Shown: positions 1 to 8,764 of the stretch, in pieces | How positions within the stretch are numbered: the first letter of the stretch is position 1 | How the letters are laid out: every line of letters starts with the position of its first letter | From: UBA7672 sp963784415 | Lineage (GTDB): Bacteria; Pseudomonadota; Alphaproteobacteria; Caulobacterales; Hyphomonadaceae | Length of the DNA: 64,000 nt | Direction: 5' to 3' | Assembly: GCA_963784415.1 (NCBI GenBank) | Contig: CAWARK010000001.1 | Location: 1-64,000, forward strand | The notes under the pieces: model-generated | What the model saw: only the letters and a program-made list of their open reading frames with translations | The model's database searches: none | What the model was told of the DNA's origin: nothing | Program-made: the position numbers and the translations under genes

Positions 1-165
1 CCCGAGTCGCGGGCCAGAAGGTGAGCTCTCGTGGCAGAAGCCATGGTAAACGCTGTGCGGTCGATCGACCTGCGCCGGGTGCGCATCGAGATCGCGTTGC
101 TGATTGGCGCGCTTGTCATGGGCGCGTGAGCCCGCGACGGATTCGCCTGATTACAGGCTGTTAGG
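1..165. other. No supportable gene
   Basis: Short reading frames occur here, for example a 32-codon frame opening with GTG at 31 and stopping at 127-129. An in-frame stop lies at 22-24 and no family resemblance is visible. It could be the tail of a gene starting left of the window if a frame break lies near the edge. Nothing can be assigned. Confidence 0.3.
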
Positions 166-194
166 TTGACTTTAAGTCTTTTACCCCCGATATG
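166..194 (+). promoter_or_regulatory. Candidate promoter of the DEAD-box helicase
   Basis: TTGACT (166-171) is followed after 17 bases by GATATG (189-194), a good -35 and a weak -10. If used, the transcript would carry about 200 nt before the TTG start at 406. A long leader is common for cold-inducible RNA helicases, but that link is inference. Confidence 0.35.
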
Positions 195-405
195 GCCCTC
201 GCGTTCACCGGAAAACCGTTCCGGCGCGAACGCTATCGGCACTCCGGCTGCGTGAGGAACCTCAGAACAGGTTCCGGCCCGTTGAGCGCCCTGAAGAGAT
301 CGCATGAACGCCCGCTTACGCCGGGTCTTCCCATCAAGACAGCGCTTCGGCGGACCAGCAAAGACTGGCGTCCGCGCGTTCGCGCACACGAAAGACACCT
401 CCCAC

Positions 406-1986
406 TTGACCGAATTCAAAGATCTTGGACTCAACGCTTCGATCCTCGAGGCGCTGACCAGCAAGGGCTACACCGTGCCCACCCCGATCCAGCTGCAGGC
501 CATTCCGGGCGTCATGGAAGGCCGCGACCTGCTCGGTATTGCCCAGACCGGCACCGGCAAGACGGCCGCCTTTGCTCTCCCCATCCTCCATCGCCTCGCG
601 GCGAACCGTAAACCGGCGCCGAAGCGCGGCTGCCGTGCGCTCGTCCTGTCGCCGACGCGCGAACTCGCAACGCAGATCGCCGAGAGCTTCAAGGCCTACG
701 GCTCGAAGCTCGGCTTCTCTGTCGCCACCATCTTCGGCGGCGTCGGCCATGGCCCGCAGCGCCAGGCGCTGGCGCGCGGCGTTGACGTGATCGTGGCCGC
801 TCCCGGCCGCCTGCTCGACCACCTCGGCGAGCGCGATGCCGACCTCTCGCAGATCGAAATCTTCGTCCTCGACGAAGCCGACCAGATGCTCGACATGGGC
901 TTCATCGTGCCGATCCGCCAGATCGTGAAACATCTGCCGAAGAAGCGTCAGAACCTGTTCTTCTCGGCCACCATGCCGCAGGACATCGGCAAGCTCGCCG
1001 GCGAGCTGCTGCACGATCCGGTGCAGGTCTCGGTTGCCCCGCAGGCGACGACCGCCGAGCGCGTCAACCAGCAAGTCATGTTCATCGAAGCCGGCCGCAA
1101 GCGCGGCCTGCTGACCGAACTGTTTTCGAAACCGGAATTCAGCCGCGTGCTGGTGTTCACCCGCACCAAGCGCGGCGCCGACAAGGTTGCGCGCATTCTG
1201 GAAGGCGGCGGCGTTACGGCGTCGGCCATCCACGGCAACAAGAGCCAGGCCCAGCGCGAACGCGCGCTGGCCGAGTTCAAGGCCGGCAAGGTGCGAGCGC
1301 TGGTGGCGACCGATATCGCAGCGCGCGGCATCGACGTCTCCGCCGTCACGCACGTCGTGCAGTACGAACTGCCGGATGTGCCCGAGCAATACGTCCACCG
1401 CATCGGCCGTACGGCCCGCGCAGGCACGGATGGTTCGGCCGTGGCGTTCTGCGCCGCTGACGAAACTTCGCTGCTGCGCGACATCGAGCGCGTGACACGT
1501 CAGAAAATCCCCAGCGTCGATCGCCGCAATGATGCGGCGCTGGCGCAGCTTTCGGCGAATGCCAATGAAGACGAGAAACGCACGTCGGCGGGCGTTCGTC
1601 CGCGTGGCGCACCGCAACCGCGTCGTGGGCAGAACCAGCAACCGCGTCGCGACGATCGTCGTGGCGCGCGTCCGGGCGGCAACCGTTCGGAGCGCAATGA
1701 GCATCTCCAGCATGAACCGCGCGGCGACAACGCTCACGCTGACGGCCGCATCCATCCCGGCGCGAAGCCGGCTCGCACGGGCGAACAGCGCAACAACCCG
1801 CAAAAGCCCCGCAACGGCAATGGCCAGAACCGCAACGGTCAGAATGCCAACGGTCAGAAGCCGCGTGGACAAAGCGGCGCGGGTCATCGCAAGGGCCAGG
1901 GCCCGAACACGCAAGGCGCTCCCCGGGGCGACGTGTTGAACACAACGCCGGGCGCGTCATCGGGGCCTGTGGCGCTCCGCGCATGA
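406..1986 (+). CDS. rhlE: DEAD-box ATP-dependent RNA helicase, RhlE type
   Basis: ATP-dependent RNA helicase expected to remodel structured RNA in ribosome assembly or RNA decay. From the TTG start: Q-motif (PTPIQ, about 25-29), Walker A AQTGTGKT (46-53), PTRELA, DEAD (156-159), SAT (187-189), ARGID and HRIGRTAR (from 331). Residues from about 380 to 526 form a low-complexity tail rich in Arg, Gln, Asn and Gly, as in RhlE-like proteins. The frame is open back to an ATG at 304, but those 34 extra residues look unlike the family, which normally begins just before the Q-motif; TTG 406 (MTEFKDLGL) is therefore preferred. A terminator-like hairpin follows. Confidence 0.9.
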   Translation: MTEFKDLGLNASILEALTSKGYTVPTPIQLQAIPGVMEGRDLLGIAQTGTGKTAAFALPILHRLAANRKPAPKRGCRALVLSPTRELATQIAESFKAYGSKLGFSVATIFGGVGHGPQRQALARGVDVIVAAPGRLLDHLGERDADLSQIEIFVLDEADQMLDMGFIVPIRQIVKHLPKKRQNLFFSATMPQDIGKLAGELLHDPVQVSVAPQATTAERVNQQVMFIEAGRKRGLLTELFSKPEFSRVLVFTRTKRGADKVARILEGGGVTASAIHGNKSQAQRERALAEFKAGKVRALVATDIAARGIDVSAVTHVVQYELPDVPEQYVHRIGRTARAGTDGSAVAFCAADETSLLRDIERVTRQKIPSVDRRNDAALAQLSANANEDEKRTSAGVRPRGAPQPRRGQNQQPRRDDRRGARPGGNRSERNEHLQHEPRGDNAHADGRIHPGAKPARTGEQRNNPQKPRNGNGQNRNGQNANGQKPRGQSGAGHRKGQGPNTQGAPRGDVLNTTPGASSGPVALRA

Positions 1987-2034
1987 TCTGATGAAGCATC
2001 TCTCGAAGCAGTAAGCGCTTCCTGAAACGCAATC

Positions 2035-2058
2035 GGCGCCGCCTGTTGAGGCGGCGCC
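2035..2058 (+). terminator. Terminator-like hairpin after the helicase gene
   Basis: A perfect 9-bp stem GGCGCCGCC / GGCGGCGCC (2035-2043 and 2050-2058) encloses the loop TGTTGA, about 50 bases after the helicase stop. No long T-run follows. Confidence 0.6.
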
Positions 2059-2120
2059 GACGCTTCCTTCCCGGCGGGGGGACGTGGGGGGACTAGATCG
2101 CCGGGGGCAGGAACTCTGTC

Positions 2121-2144
2121 TGAAAGTCGCTGTGAAAGTCGGTG
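2121..2144. repeat. 12-bp tandem duplication
   Basis: TGAAAGTCGCTG (2121-2132) is followed directly by TGAAAGTCGGTG (2133-2144), one mismatch. It lies in the roughly 235-base gap between the helicase hairpin and the next gene, where no other feature stands out. Confidence 0.5.
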
Positions 2145-2295
2145 TCTGGTCTGCAGTGTCTGTGCGGGAATTAATCCCGTATGGGCCGATCAGTTCCGGC
2201 TGCCTCTGCAATTTGGTGTAGCTCACGCCAATTCCAAGCCCTGCAGCTGAGTCCCGATTGCGCCATGCGGCGGCGCAGCGATACAATGGGTGTGG

Positions 2296-3004
2296 ATGAG
2301 TATCTGGTCGCAATTGTCGTCGCTGAGGCAGCGCGCCTTCGAGCCTGCTGGCGAGCCGGGCACGGAGCTTGATGCGCCGCTGTGCGGGCCTGATCCGAAC
2401 GACGTTGAATTCACAGCAGCGATTGTGGGTCTCGGCGCGAAGCTCGCCAAGGCTGACGGGCTTGTGACCGTCGACGAGGTTACGACATTCGCGCGCGTGT
2501 TTCGCTCGGCGCCGGGCGATGAGGCGGCAATGCGGCGCGTGTTCGACATCGCGCGCCAGACCGTGCTTGGCTACGAATCGTACGCGCGGCGGATCTCCAA
2601 ACGCTATCGTGATCGTCCGTGTCTTCTGGAGGGCGTGCTCGACGGCTTGTTTCGCATCGCGGCGGCGGATGGAACGATCACCGGCGAGGAGATGGATTAC
2701 CTGCGCAGCGTGTCCGACATCTTCGAGTTCAACGAGGACAAGTTCCGCCGCATCAAGGCCAGCCATCTCGGGTCGGAGGCGGATGACCCCTATGTGATTC
2801 TGGGTGTTCCGCCGGAAGCGCTCGTTCGAAGTCGTCCGGGGGGCCTATCGCCGCCTGATGCTTGAAAATCATCCGGATACCGTAACGGGGACGAAATCCG
2901 CGCCGCGCGAATATGAACCCGTGGCGCACGAAAAGGCGGCTGCGATCACGACGGCGTATGCGCGTATCCGCGCAGAACGCGGAATTCTCAGCCGGGCTGA
3001 TTGA
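2296..3004 (+). CDS. TerB/DjlA-like protein with C-terminal J-domain (frame broken)
   Basis: Co-chaperone-like protein. An N-terminal TerB-like helical region of about 150 residues is followed by a J-domain with ILGV near its start and the diagnostic HPD motif (ENHPDTV). J-domains stimulate Hsp70 (DnaK) ATPase. The frame is interrupted at about 2821: removing one C restores a continuous 235-residue product running from GVPPEA into SFEVVRGAYRRL. ATG 2296 (MSIWSQL) is preferred to a GTG two codons upstream. Unlike classical DjlA there is no clear N-terminal membrane anchor. It may be an assembly indel rather than a true pseudogene. Confidence 0.75.
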
Positions 3005-3049
3005 CTTTCGAGTGACCGGGCGCACCTTTATGAGCACAGGGAGCGTCCC

Positions 3050-3316
3050 ATGACCGACACACTTGGCCAACCGATCGGCGGATTTCTGAATCGCGTATTC
3101 GGAGTCCTCGCCAAGGCTGGATTCGGGGTGTTCCTGATCGTGGCGGCCCTCGCAGCTCTGGTGGCCACCACGTTCATCGGGATCATGCTCGCGCTGGCCG
3201 CCGTGTTCCTGACGTTCGCGCGCCCGCGCCGCAAGGTTCAGCAGCCCGTACGCACCGGCGAGACTCAGACCCTGGATGCGCGTCGCACCGCCGACGGTTG
3301 GGTCATCGAGCTCTAG
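3050..3316 (+). CDS. Small membrane protein of unknown function
   Basis: An 88-residue protein with a short polar N-terminus, a long hydrophobic stretch (about residues 20-58, probably two membrane-spanning helices) and a basic, polar C-terminal tail containing RPRRK. GGGAG sits eight bases before the ATG. No family recognised. It lies between the J-domain protein and the EamA transporter on the same strand. Confidence 0.7.
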   Translation: MTDTLGQPIGGFLNRVFGVLAKAGFGVFLIVAALAALVATTFIGIMLALAAVFLTFARPRRKVQQPVRTGETQTLDARRTADGWVIEL

Positions 3317-3415
3317 CGGCAATCTGTCTTCAATCTCCGGGCGGACGCCGTTCGCCTGACGTGCGATTGAAACCACCACGATTCTGTCTGCAATTCTGAC
3401 TGTTGGGGGGCGGGG

Positions 3416-4309
3416 ATGAAACCCGCGGACTTCGGGCTTCTTGTCGCGATCTGCCTGTTCTGGGCGCTGAACCTCGTCATCACACGCTGGGTCGTGACGG
3501 TTGGCGACGTGCCGCCGCTGTTCTTTGCGGCGATCCGGGTGACGCTGCTTGCGGCCGTGCTGTCGCCCTTCCTGTTTCCTGCGCCGCGCCAGATCGGGAT
3601 GATGATCCTCATCGCGCTGGGCATGGCGGGCTTTCAGTTCGGACTCCTCTTCCTCGGTCTCGCAACATCGACTGCGGGCGTCGCCTCGGTGATGGGGCAA
3701 TTGGGCGTGCCGTTCACGACGATTTTGTCGATCATGTTCCTCGGCGAGAAGATTGGCGTCTATCGTACCGTCGGCATCCTGCTGGCCTTTGCCGGCGTGA
3801 TGATCATCGTGATCGATCCGGGCCAGTTCGCGCTGACCATCGGGATCATCTATCTGATCGGCGCGGCGGTGGTCGGCGCCATCGCGAACATCCTGATGAA
3901 AAGGATCGATCCCATGCCGGCCATGCGTCTGCAGGCGTGGGTCGGGCTGTTTTCCATCGCGCCGCTGATGCTGATGTCGTTCCTGTGGGAGAAGGAACAG
4001 GCGGACGCCTATCTGCGGCTCGACTGGCACGTCTATCTGGCCAGCGTGTTCGCCGTGCTGGGTGTTTCCATCTTTGCACATGGGAGCTTCTACCGGCTGA
4101 TCAAGCAGTACGAGGTGACATTGCTGTCGCCGCTGACGCTGATGACGCCGGTGATGGGCGTTATCCTTGGTGTCATCTTCCTGGGTGAGTCGGTCACCTG
4201 GCAGATGTTTGTGGGCGGCGCGATGGCGCTGGTCGGGGTGGGGATTATCGGGATGCGCCGCAACCGGAGCTTCCCTGAAGCCTCGGTTGGCGACAAGATC
4301 GGTCCATGA
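3416..4309 (+). CDS. EamA/DMT-family transporter
   Basis: Inner-membrane protein of 297 residues made of two repeats of about five helices each, the standard EamA (drug/metabolite transporter) layout. Family hallmarks visible are the N-terminal WALN...RW segment, the end of repeat one with LGEKIGVYRTVGILLAFAGV, and the matching end of repeat two with FLGESVTWQMFVGGAMALVGV. The substrate cannot be predicted. The stop overlaps the next start (ATGA, 4306-4309), so it is translationally coupled to the amidase. Confidence 0.9.
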   Translation: MKPADFGLLVAICLFWALNLVITRWVVTVGDVPPLFFAAIRVTLLAAVLSPFLFPAPRQIGMMILIALGMAGFQFGLLFLGLATSTAGVASVMGQLGVPFTTILSIMFLGEKIGVYRTVGILLAFAGVMIIVIDPGQFALTIGIIYLIGAAVVGAIANILMKRIDPMPAMRLQAWVGLFSIAPLMLMSFLWEKEQADAYLRLDWHVYLASVFAVLGVSIFAHGSFYRLIKQYEVTLLSPLTLMTPVMGVILGVIFLGESVTWQMFVGGAMALVGVGIIGMRRNRSFPEASVGDKIGP

Positions 4310-5046
4310 GTCTCGACATCATCCAGGCCCCCAGCGCCAACTTCAACGAGCGGCTCCACCCGCTCGACATGCTGGTGCTGCACTATACCGGCATGAAGGA
4401 CGGGCCGTCGGCGCTCGCCCGCATGCAGGAGGACAAGGAGCCGCGCGTCTCCGCCCACTACATGGCGGAGGAGGACGGCCGGATCTTTGCGCTGGTGCCT
4501 GAGGACAAGCGGGCGTGGCAGGCGGGGCGCAGCTGGTGGCGGGGCGATGAGGACCTCAACTCGCGGTCGATCGGCATCGAGATCGTGAACCCGGGACATG
4601 AGTGGGGCTATCGGCCGTTTCCCGAAGCGCAGATCGCGGCGGTGATTGAACTCTGCCAGGGCATCCTGTCGCGCTGGTCGATCCCGCAGAATCGGATCGT
4701 GGCGCACTCGGATATCGCGCCGGATCGCAAGGAGGATCCGGGCGAGCTGTTTCCGTGGAAGCGGTTTGCGGAGGCCGGCATCGGCCTGTGGCCTGCGCCA
4801 GCGCGTCCCGAGCCGTGGATGATGCACGGCGCGGCGATGGGCGACGCGGGCATGACGGTGGAGGGGCTGCAGCGCGACCTTGCCACGATCGGCTACAAGA
4901 TTTCCGTGACCGGTGTGTTCACCGAGGAGACGGCCGCCGTGGTGCGTGCCTTCCAGCGGCGCTGGCGGCCGATACGCATCACCGGCGAAGGCGATGTCGA
5001 GACGATCGTGCTCGCCAATTCGGTGGCGGCGCTGACCGCCAGCTGA
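4306..5046 (+). CDS. N-acetylmuramoyl-L-alanine amidase (Amidase_2) with peptidoglycan-binding domain
   Basis: Zinc amidase that cleaves the lactyl-amide bond between MurNAc and the peptide stem. Expected zinc ligands are His26 (LVLHYTG), His134 (VAHSDIAP) and Asp144 (KEDPG); Glu92 lies in IGIEIVN. Residues from about 175 to 240 match a PG_binding_1 repeat (EGLQRDLATIGY ... VVRAFQRRW). There is no signal peptide, which favours a cytoplasmic AmpD-like role in muropeptide recycling over a periplasmic AmiD role, although the binding domain is more usual in the latter. The ATG overlaps the transporter stop. Confidence 0.9.
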   Translation: MSLDIIQAPSANFNERLHPLDMLVLHYTGMKDGPSALARMQEDKEPRVSAHYMAEEDGRIFALVPEDKRAWQAGRSWWRGDEDLNSRSIGIEIVNPGHEWGYRPFPEAQIAAVIELCQGILSRWSIPQNRIVAHSDIAPDRKEDPGELFPWKRFAEAGIGLWPAPARPEPWMMHGAAMGDAGMTVEGLQRDLATIGYKISVTGVFTEETAAVVRAFQRRWRPIRITGEGDVETIVLANSVAALTAS

Positions 5047-5096
5047 GTTTTTATTCAGCGCTATCCGTGAGCGCGCCGCAGGGGCAGGCGAGCGCC

Positions 5097-5140
5097 GTGT
5101 CGCATTCGACACACGTCGCGATGGAACCGCAGTGTGACAC
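5097..5140. promoter_or_regulatory. Inverted repeats upstream of the BLUF gene
   Basis: GTGTCG-CATT-CGACAC (5097-5112) is a perfect 6-bp inverted repeat and GTGTGACAC (5132-5140) a second dyad. They lie in the gap between the amidase stop and the BLUF start, so they could be an operator or the transcript end of the amidase. Function is unknown. Confidence 0.3.
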
Positions 5141-5203
5141 AAACGCTAATTCCCCATTCACCATTGTGCCTGCATCCTTCTCGGAGGTCAGACGGAGTCG
5201 GCT

Positions 5204-5638
5204 ATGCCTTCCGGAGCCTTGCATCGCATTGTCTACATGAGCACCGCCGTGGGCGTGCTGCGGGCCGAAGAGCTCGACCGCATCTATCTGCGGGCGCAGG
5301 CGGCCAATGCGCGGGCGGGCATCACAGGCCTGATGCTGTTCTACGAGGGTGTTTTCCTTCAGGTTCTTGAGGGCCCGACGGCGGGCGTCACCAGCCTGCT
5401 TGAGCGCCTCCGCCGTGATCGGCGCCATTCGGGACTTGTCGTGCTGGAGTCGGCGGCGACGGCCGAGCGGAGTTTCGACACCGCCATGAATTTTGTTTCC
5501 GCACGCAAGCTCAGCGTTGGCGAGAAGCAGGCTTTCTCGGAGCTGCGTCAGGCCGTCGCGGCGCGCGCCGGCGCGTCGATGCCGGGGCTCGGGCTGTCGG
5601 ATTTCCTTGCGACGTTCGGCGCTGTTCGACCGGCTTAG
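5204..5638 (+). CDS. BLUF-domain blue-light photoreceptor
   Basis: A 144-residue stand-alone BLUF protein, a flavin-binding blue-light sensor. The conserved photoactive residues are present: Tyr11 (IVYMS), Asn35 (NARAGITG) and Gln53 (FLQVLEG), followed by the RRDRRHSG segment. The region that usually reads WxM before the last strand reads DTAMNF: the Met (95) is kept but no Trp is present. The 40 or so residues after the core contain no recognised effector, so signalling probably goes through a partner protein. No partner is encoded next to it. Confidence 0.88.
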   Translation: MPSGALHRIVYMSTAVGVLRAEELDRIYLRAQAANARAGITGLMLFYEGVFLQVLEGPTAGVTSLLERLRRDRRHSGLVVLESAATAERSFDTAMNFVSARKLSVGEKQAFSELRQAVAARAGASMPGLGLSDFLATFGAVRPA

Positions 5639-6274
5639 TCGCGGCTGGTTCCTGTGGGCGCAATCCCGCATTCGGACCGGCTGCGCCGTCCGGGATGCTG
5701 TGGCTCTGGGTCTCCAGATCAGATGGAGGGCCCGGGGACGCGGGATGCCCCGCGTGATTTGGCGTCGCTGTTTCCAGCTCTACCGGTAGATAAGAGAAAA
5801 CGCGATATCCCGCGTCCCCGGCAGGTAATTGATCGGCAGCCCGGATACAGCGGGGTTCTTTTCAACCGCTTGACCACGTTTCGGCCACCGGCGTGCAGGT
5901 CATGGTGTTCGGCCATGATCCCTCGAAGCCTCCCGGATTTGTAACGGATTCACCCGGGCTCTTCACGCTCGCCTGCCTCCACCCCGCGCCGTTGAACGAT
6001 TGCGCGACCGCCCTCCTGCGAGGTGGATGAGTGCATCATACGTCCGGTCAGAGGGGTGTAGGATTGAGATATACAGGATCGGCCGGTCTGAAACGCGCAA
6101 GCTGTTGAGATTGTTCAGATCGCGCTGAAAATCCGATGCGCAGAATCGGCCGATCTAAATGTGGCGGACGCCGGGCTCCTGCTCCGGCCCGGCAGTCGCT
6201 GTGCAGTAGCGAGCTGGCTGCAGTCGCGCCGCTGACGCGTCGCGTGGCCGGGCAGGGGCCCGGCGGTCCAGAGG
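5639..6274. other. Gene-free stretch containing inverted and direct repeats
   Basis: No reading frame here looks like a protein. Visible structure: a perfect 15-bp inverted repeat (5732-5746 and 5807-5821, separately listed) and two similar 17-base direct copies around GATCGGCCGGTCT (6074-6090) and AATCGGCCGATCT (6141-6157). It could hold a small RNA or decayed sequence; nothing shows which. Confidence 0.4.
5732..5821. repeat. 15-bp perfect inverted repeat with 60-bp spacer
   Basis: CCGGGGACGCGGGAT (5732-5746) is exactly complementary to ATCCCGCGTCCCCGG (5807-5821). Transcribed, it would form a long GC-rich stem closing a 60-nt loop. Confidence 0.6.
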
Positions 6275-6448
6275 TCAGCTTTCCGTTTTGCGGGCGTCGA
6301 GGGCGGCGATCTCCTTGTCGAGATCGGCGATCTTCTTCTTGAGGATCGGGATCGCGGCCTTGTCGTCCGTGCCCTGGGCGAGGGAGAGCTCCTGCTCGAG
6401 ACGGGAGCGGTCGCGGCGGAGGCGGCGGATGGGGGACTGTTTCGACAT
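6275..6448 (-). CDS. Small coiled-coil protein of unknown function
   Basis: A 57-residue, highly charged protein beginning MSKQSP, with heptad-like Leu/Ile spacing over almost its whole length (RRLRRDRSRLEQEL and LKKKIADLDKEIAAL). It is probably a short soluble coiled coil. An AAAGCGAG sequence precedes the ATG. The frame stays open further upstream, but that extension has no coiled-coil character. No family recognised. Confidence 0.6.
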   Translation of the reverse strand: MSKQSPIRRLRRDRSRLEQELSLAQGTDDKAAIPILKKKIADLDKEIAALDARKTES

Positions 6449-6583
6449 GGCGCTCGCTTTCTGAACTTGGGCGCTTATAGCCGGGGTGGAGAAAATCTCC
6501 ATGGGGCAGGCATGGGCGTGGCGCGGCTTGTCGGAAACGGGCCCGGCGGCCAAGGATGGCCCCATCCAGAGGGCGGAGCGGAC

Positions 6584-7268
6584 ATGCCGGCAAAGACAGT
6601 CTCAGCGAACATTGGCAGCGTCGCTCAAATCGACGTCACCGACCCGAAGCAGCTTTCAAAGGCGGTGAAGGCGCTGGCCAAGACGTGCGCGATCATGGCG
6701 GCGGCCCACAAGTATTGCGGCGTGCCGGAGTGGCGGACGCGGCAGGGCGATTATGCGGGGCTGGCGCGGATCATCGCCTACCAGCAGCTGTCGACCAAGG
6801 CGGCGGGGACGATCTGGGGCCGGGTGGAGGTGCTGCTTGGGAAAGTGACGCCGGCGAGCGTGCTGGCGGCGGATATCGATGCGCTGCGGGCGTGCGGGAT
6901 GTCGCGGCCGAAGATCGCGCACATCCGGTCGATTGCGGAGGCGGTGCAGAGCGGGGCGCTGAACCTGAAGCGCGTGGCGAAGGCGTCGGACGAGGACGCG
7001 CAGGCGGAACTGGTGGCGGTGAAGGGGATCGGTCCGTGGACGGCGGATGTGTATCTGATGTTCTCGCTGGGTCGGTGGGACGTGTTTCCGCACGCGGACA
7101 TCGGATTGTCCGAGGCCTACCGGATGATTTCCGGGCGAACGGAAGCGGCATCCGCCGAAGAAATTCCTCAAGACGGGCGAGCGCTGGCGGCCTTATCGGG
7201 GCGTCGCGGCGCATATGCTGTGGGCGTATATCAACCAGGTGCGGGAGGAGCAGAGGGGCGGGGCGTGA
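6584..7268 (+). CDS. DNA-3-methyladenine glycosylase 2, HhH-GPD family (frame broken)
   Basis: Base-excision repair glycosylase removing alkylated purines. The helix-hairpin-helix reads AVKGIGPWTADVYL and is followed by the catalytic-Asp segment FPHADIGL. The frame is broken between about 7130 and 7146: upstream it reads YRMISG, and in the next frame KRHPPKKFLKTGERWRPYRG leads to a normal AlkA-type end (VAAHMLWAYINQVREE). Removing one base gives about 227 residues, typical for short alphaproteobacterial members. ATG 6584 (MPAKTV) is chosen because upstream residues are low-quality. Probably an assembly indel. Confidence 0.8.
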
Positions 7269-7455
7269 CTTTCCGGACAGCATTACAGGCGGTTGAGCTG
7301 CGCCTGCACGATGTAGGGCTTGCCATGTCGCCCCGCTGTCACGATGTTATGCGAAGAATCATCACCCCGGTCGCTGGAGCCATGTGGCGCGATTGGGGAA
7401 CCGGATGGGTCCGGCGTGTGGCGCTCGCCTGACCTGTCGAAGACCACGGGTACAC

Positions 7456-8019
7456 ATGACCCAAGTTGTAACGCACGCTCCCAACGGGTGGCCCGCACTC
7501 GTTCTCAATGCCGATTTCCGTCCGCTGTCCTATTACCCGCTCTCCCTCTGGCCCTGGCAGGAGGTGGTGAAGTCGGTGTTCCTGGAACGCGTGGACGTGG
7601 TCGCCGAATACGACGAGTTCGTGCACTCGCCATCGATCACCATGCGGCTGCCCAGCGTCATCGCGCTGCGGGAGTTCGTGAAACAGGATCGCCAGCCGGC
7701 GTTCACGCGGTTCAACGTGTTCCTGCGTGACGGGTTCAAGTGCGTCTATTGCGGATCGCACGAGGACCTGACGTTCGACCACCTCATCCCGCGCTCCAAG
7801 GGCGGGCGGACGAGCTGGGACAACATCGTCGCGGCGTGCAGCCCGTGCAACCTGCGCAAGGGCGGGCGGATGTCGCACGAGATCGGCATGCATCCGAGCC
7901 ATCGGCCGCATCGGCCGAGCACGTTCCAGTTGCAGGAGATGGGACGGCGGTTTCCGCCGAACCACCTGCACCAGACGTGGCTGGATTATCTGTACTGGGA
8001 TGTTGAGCTGGAGACGTAG
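7456..8019 (+). CDS. HNH endonuclease family protein
   Basis: A 187-residue protein with a C-terminal HNH nuclease fold: a CVYCG zinc knuckle, the core FDHLIPRSKGG, Asn in TSWDNIVAAC, and a second pair CSPCNLRKGG. The N-terminal half (VLNADFRPLSYYPLSLWPW) is typical of a widespread chromosomal alphaproteobacterial HNH protein, not a phage or restriction nuclease. Its biological role is not established. ATG 7456 is preferred because the upstream extension is Arg/Cys-rich and unlike the family. About 190 bases before it hold no recognisable gene. Confidence 0.85.
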   Translation: MTQVVTHAPNGWPALVLNADFRPLSYYPLSLWPWQEVVKSVFLERVDVVAEYDEFVHSPSITMRLPSVIALREFVKQDRQPAFTRFNVFLRDGFKCVYCGSHEDLTFDHLIPRSKGGRTSWDNIVAACSPCNLRKGGRMSHEIGMHPSHRPHRPSTFQLQEMGRRFPPNHLHQTWLDYLYWDVELET

Positions 8020-8034
8020 AGCGAAGCGCCGGAC

Positions 8035-8613
8035 CTACTGGTTCGGCGTTTCCTTCCAGCCATCGCGCGGGCGCATCGCTGCGGGCGAGGCGGGCATCAG
8101 GGCGTCGCAGCCCTTGGGCTCCATGGTCGACATGATGGAGGCGACGCGCCAGTCGCCGTCGAGATAGACGAGATCGAAGGCGTCGATGCCGCAATGGACC
8201 TGCTTGCCATCGTCGCGCAGTTCGTAGTTCGCCCAGACATGGGCGAGGCCGCTGCGGATCTGGACGACGGGGTTCCAGTAGCGCTCGATGAACGGGTCGG
8301 CGTCGGTCTCGGGCGACATCAGGTCTTCGTTCTTGAACGGCTCGACGGCGGCGGCTTCGTCCGGCGTGACGTGCTGGAACCAGGAGACGCCCTCGTTGAT
8401 CAGCAGTTCCTGCAGCGCGGCCGAGTCGTGATTGCCGACGGCGAGCAGCATGCGGTCGACCACCTGCAGGATTTCTTCCTCCTGCGCGGTGTAGGTGTGG
8501 GGTGTCGAGGCCTGAGCCGTCATGGGCGGGGGCGTCGCGGTTGCAACGGTGGTGCACGCAGACACAGTCGTCATCAGGGCCGCCAGCAGGGCCGGAACAA
8601 GGATCAATCGCAT
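8035..8613 (-). CDS. NTF2/SnoaL-like lipoprotein
   Basis: A 192-residue exported protein. The signal peptide MRLILVPALLAALMTTVSAC ends in a lipobox with the acylated Cys at about residue 20. The mature part opens with a helix (EEEILQVVDRMLLAVGNHDSAALQELL) and ends with strand patterns (VHCGIDAFDLVYLDGDWRVASI) typical of the NTF2-like cone fold of SnoaL/DUF4440-type proteins. Ligand or enzymatic role unknown. It is convergent with the HNH gene. Confidence 0.75.
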   Translation of the reverse strand: MRLILVPALLAALMTTVSACTTVATATPPPMTAQASTPHTYTAQEEEILQVVDRMLLAVGNHDSAALQELLINEGVSWFQHVTPDEAAAVEPFKNEDLMSPETDADPFIERYWNPVVQIRSGLAHVWANYELRDDGKQVHCGIDAFDLVYLDGDWRVASIMSTMEPKGCDALMPASPAAMRPRDGWKETPNQ

Positions 8614-8764
8614 CGTTACACCCGTGTGAGGTCGAACTGACGTTAGGCTAGCACCGGACATGCGCCTGCCGCGAGAGCCTTGTGTCATGGCTGGATTTCC
8701 TGCCGCAGTCCCATATTGTCGCGCCGCTCAGCCATGTTTTCGCGCTGCTCGGGGAGGGCCGTAG

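Noticed and set aside
304..405. An N-terminal extension of the RNA helicase from ATG 304
   Set aside because: The 34 extra residues are Arg-rich and lack conservation features; the family starts near TTG 406.
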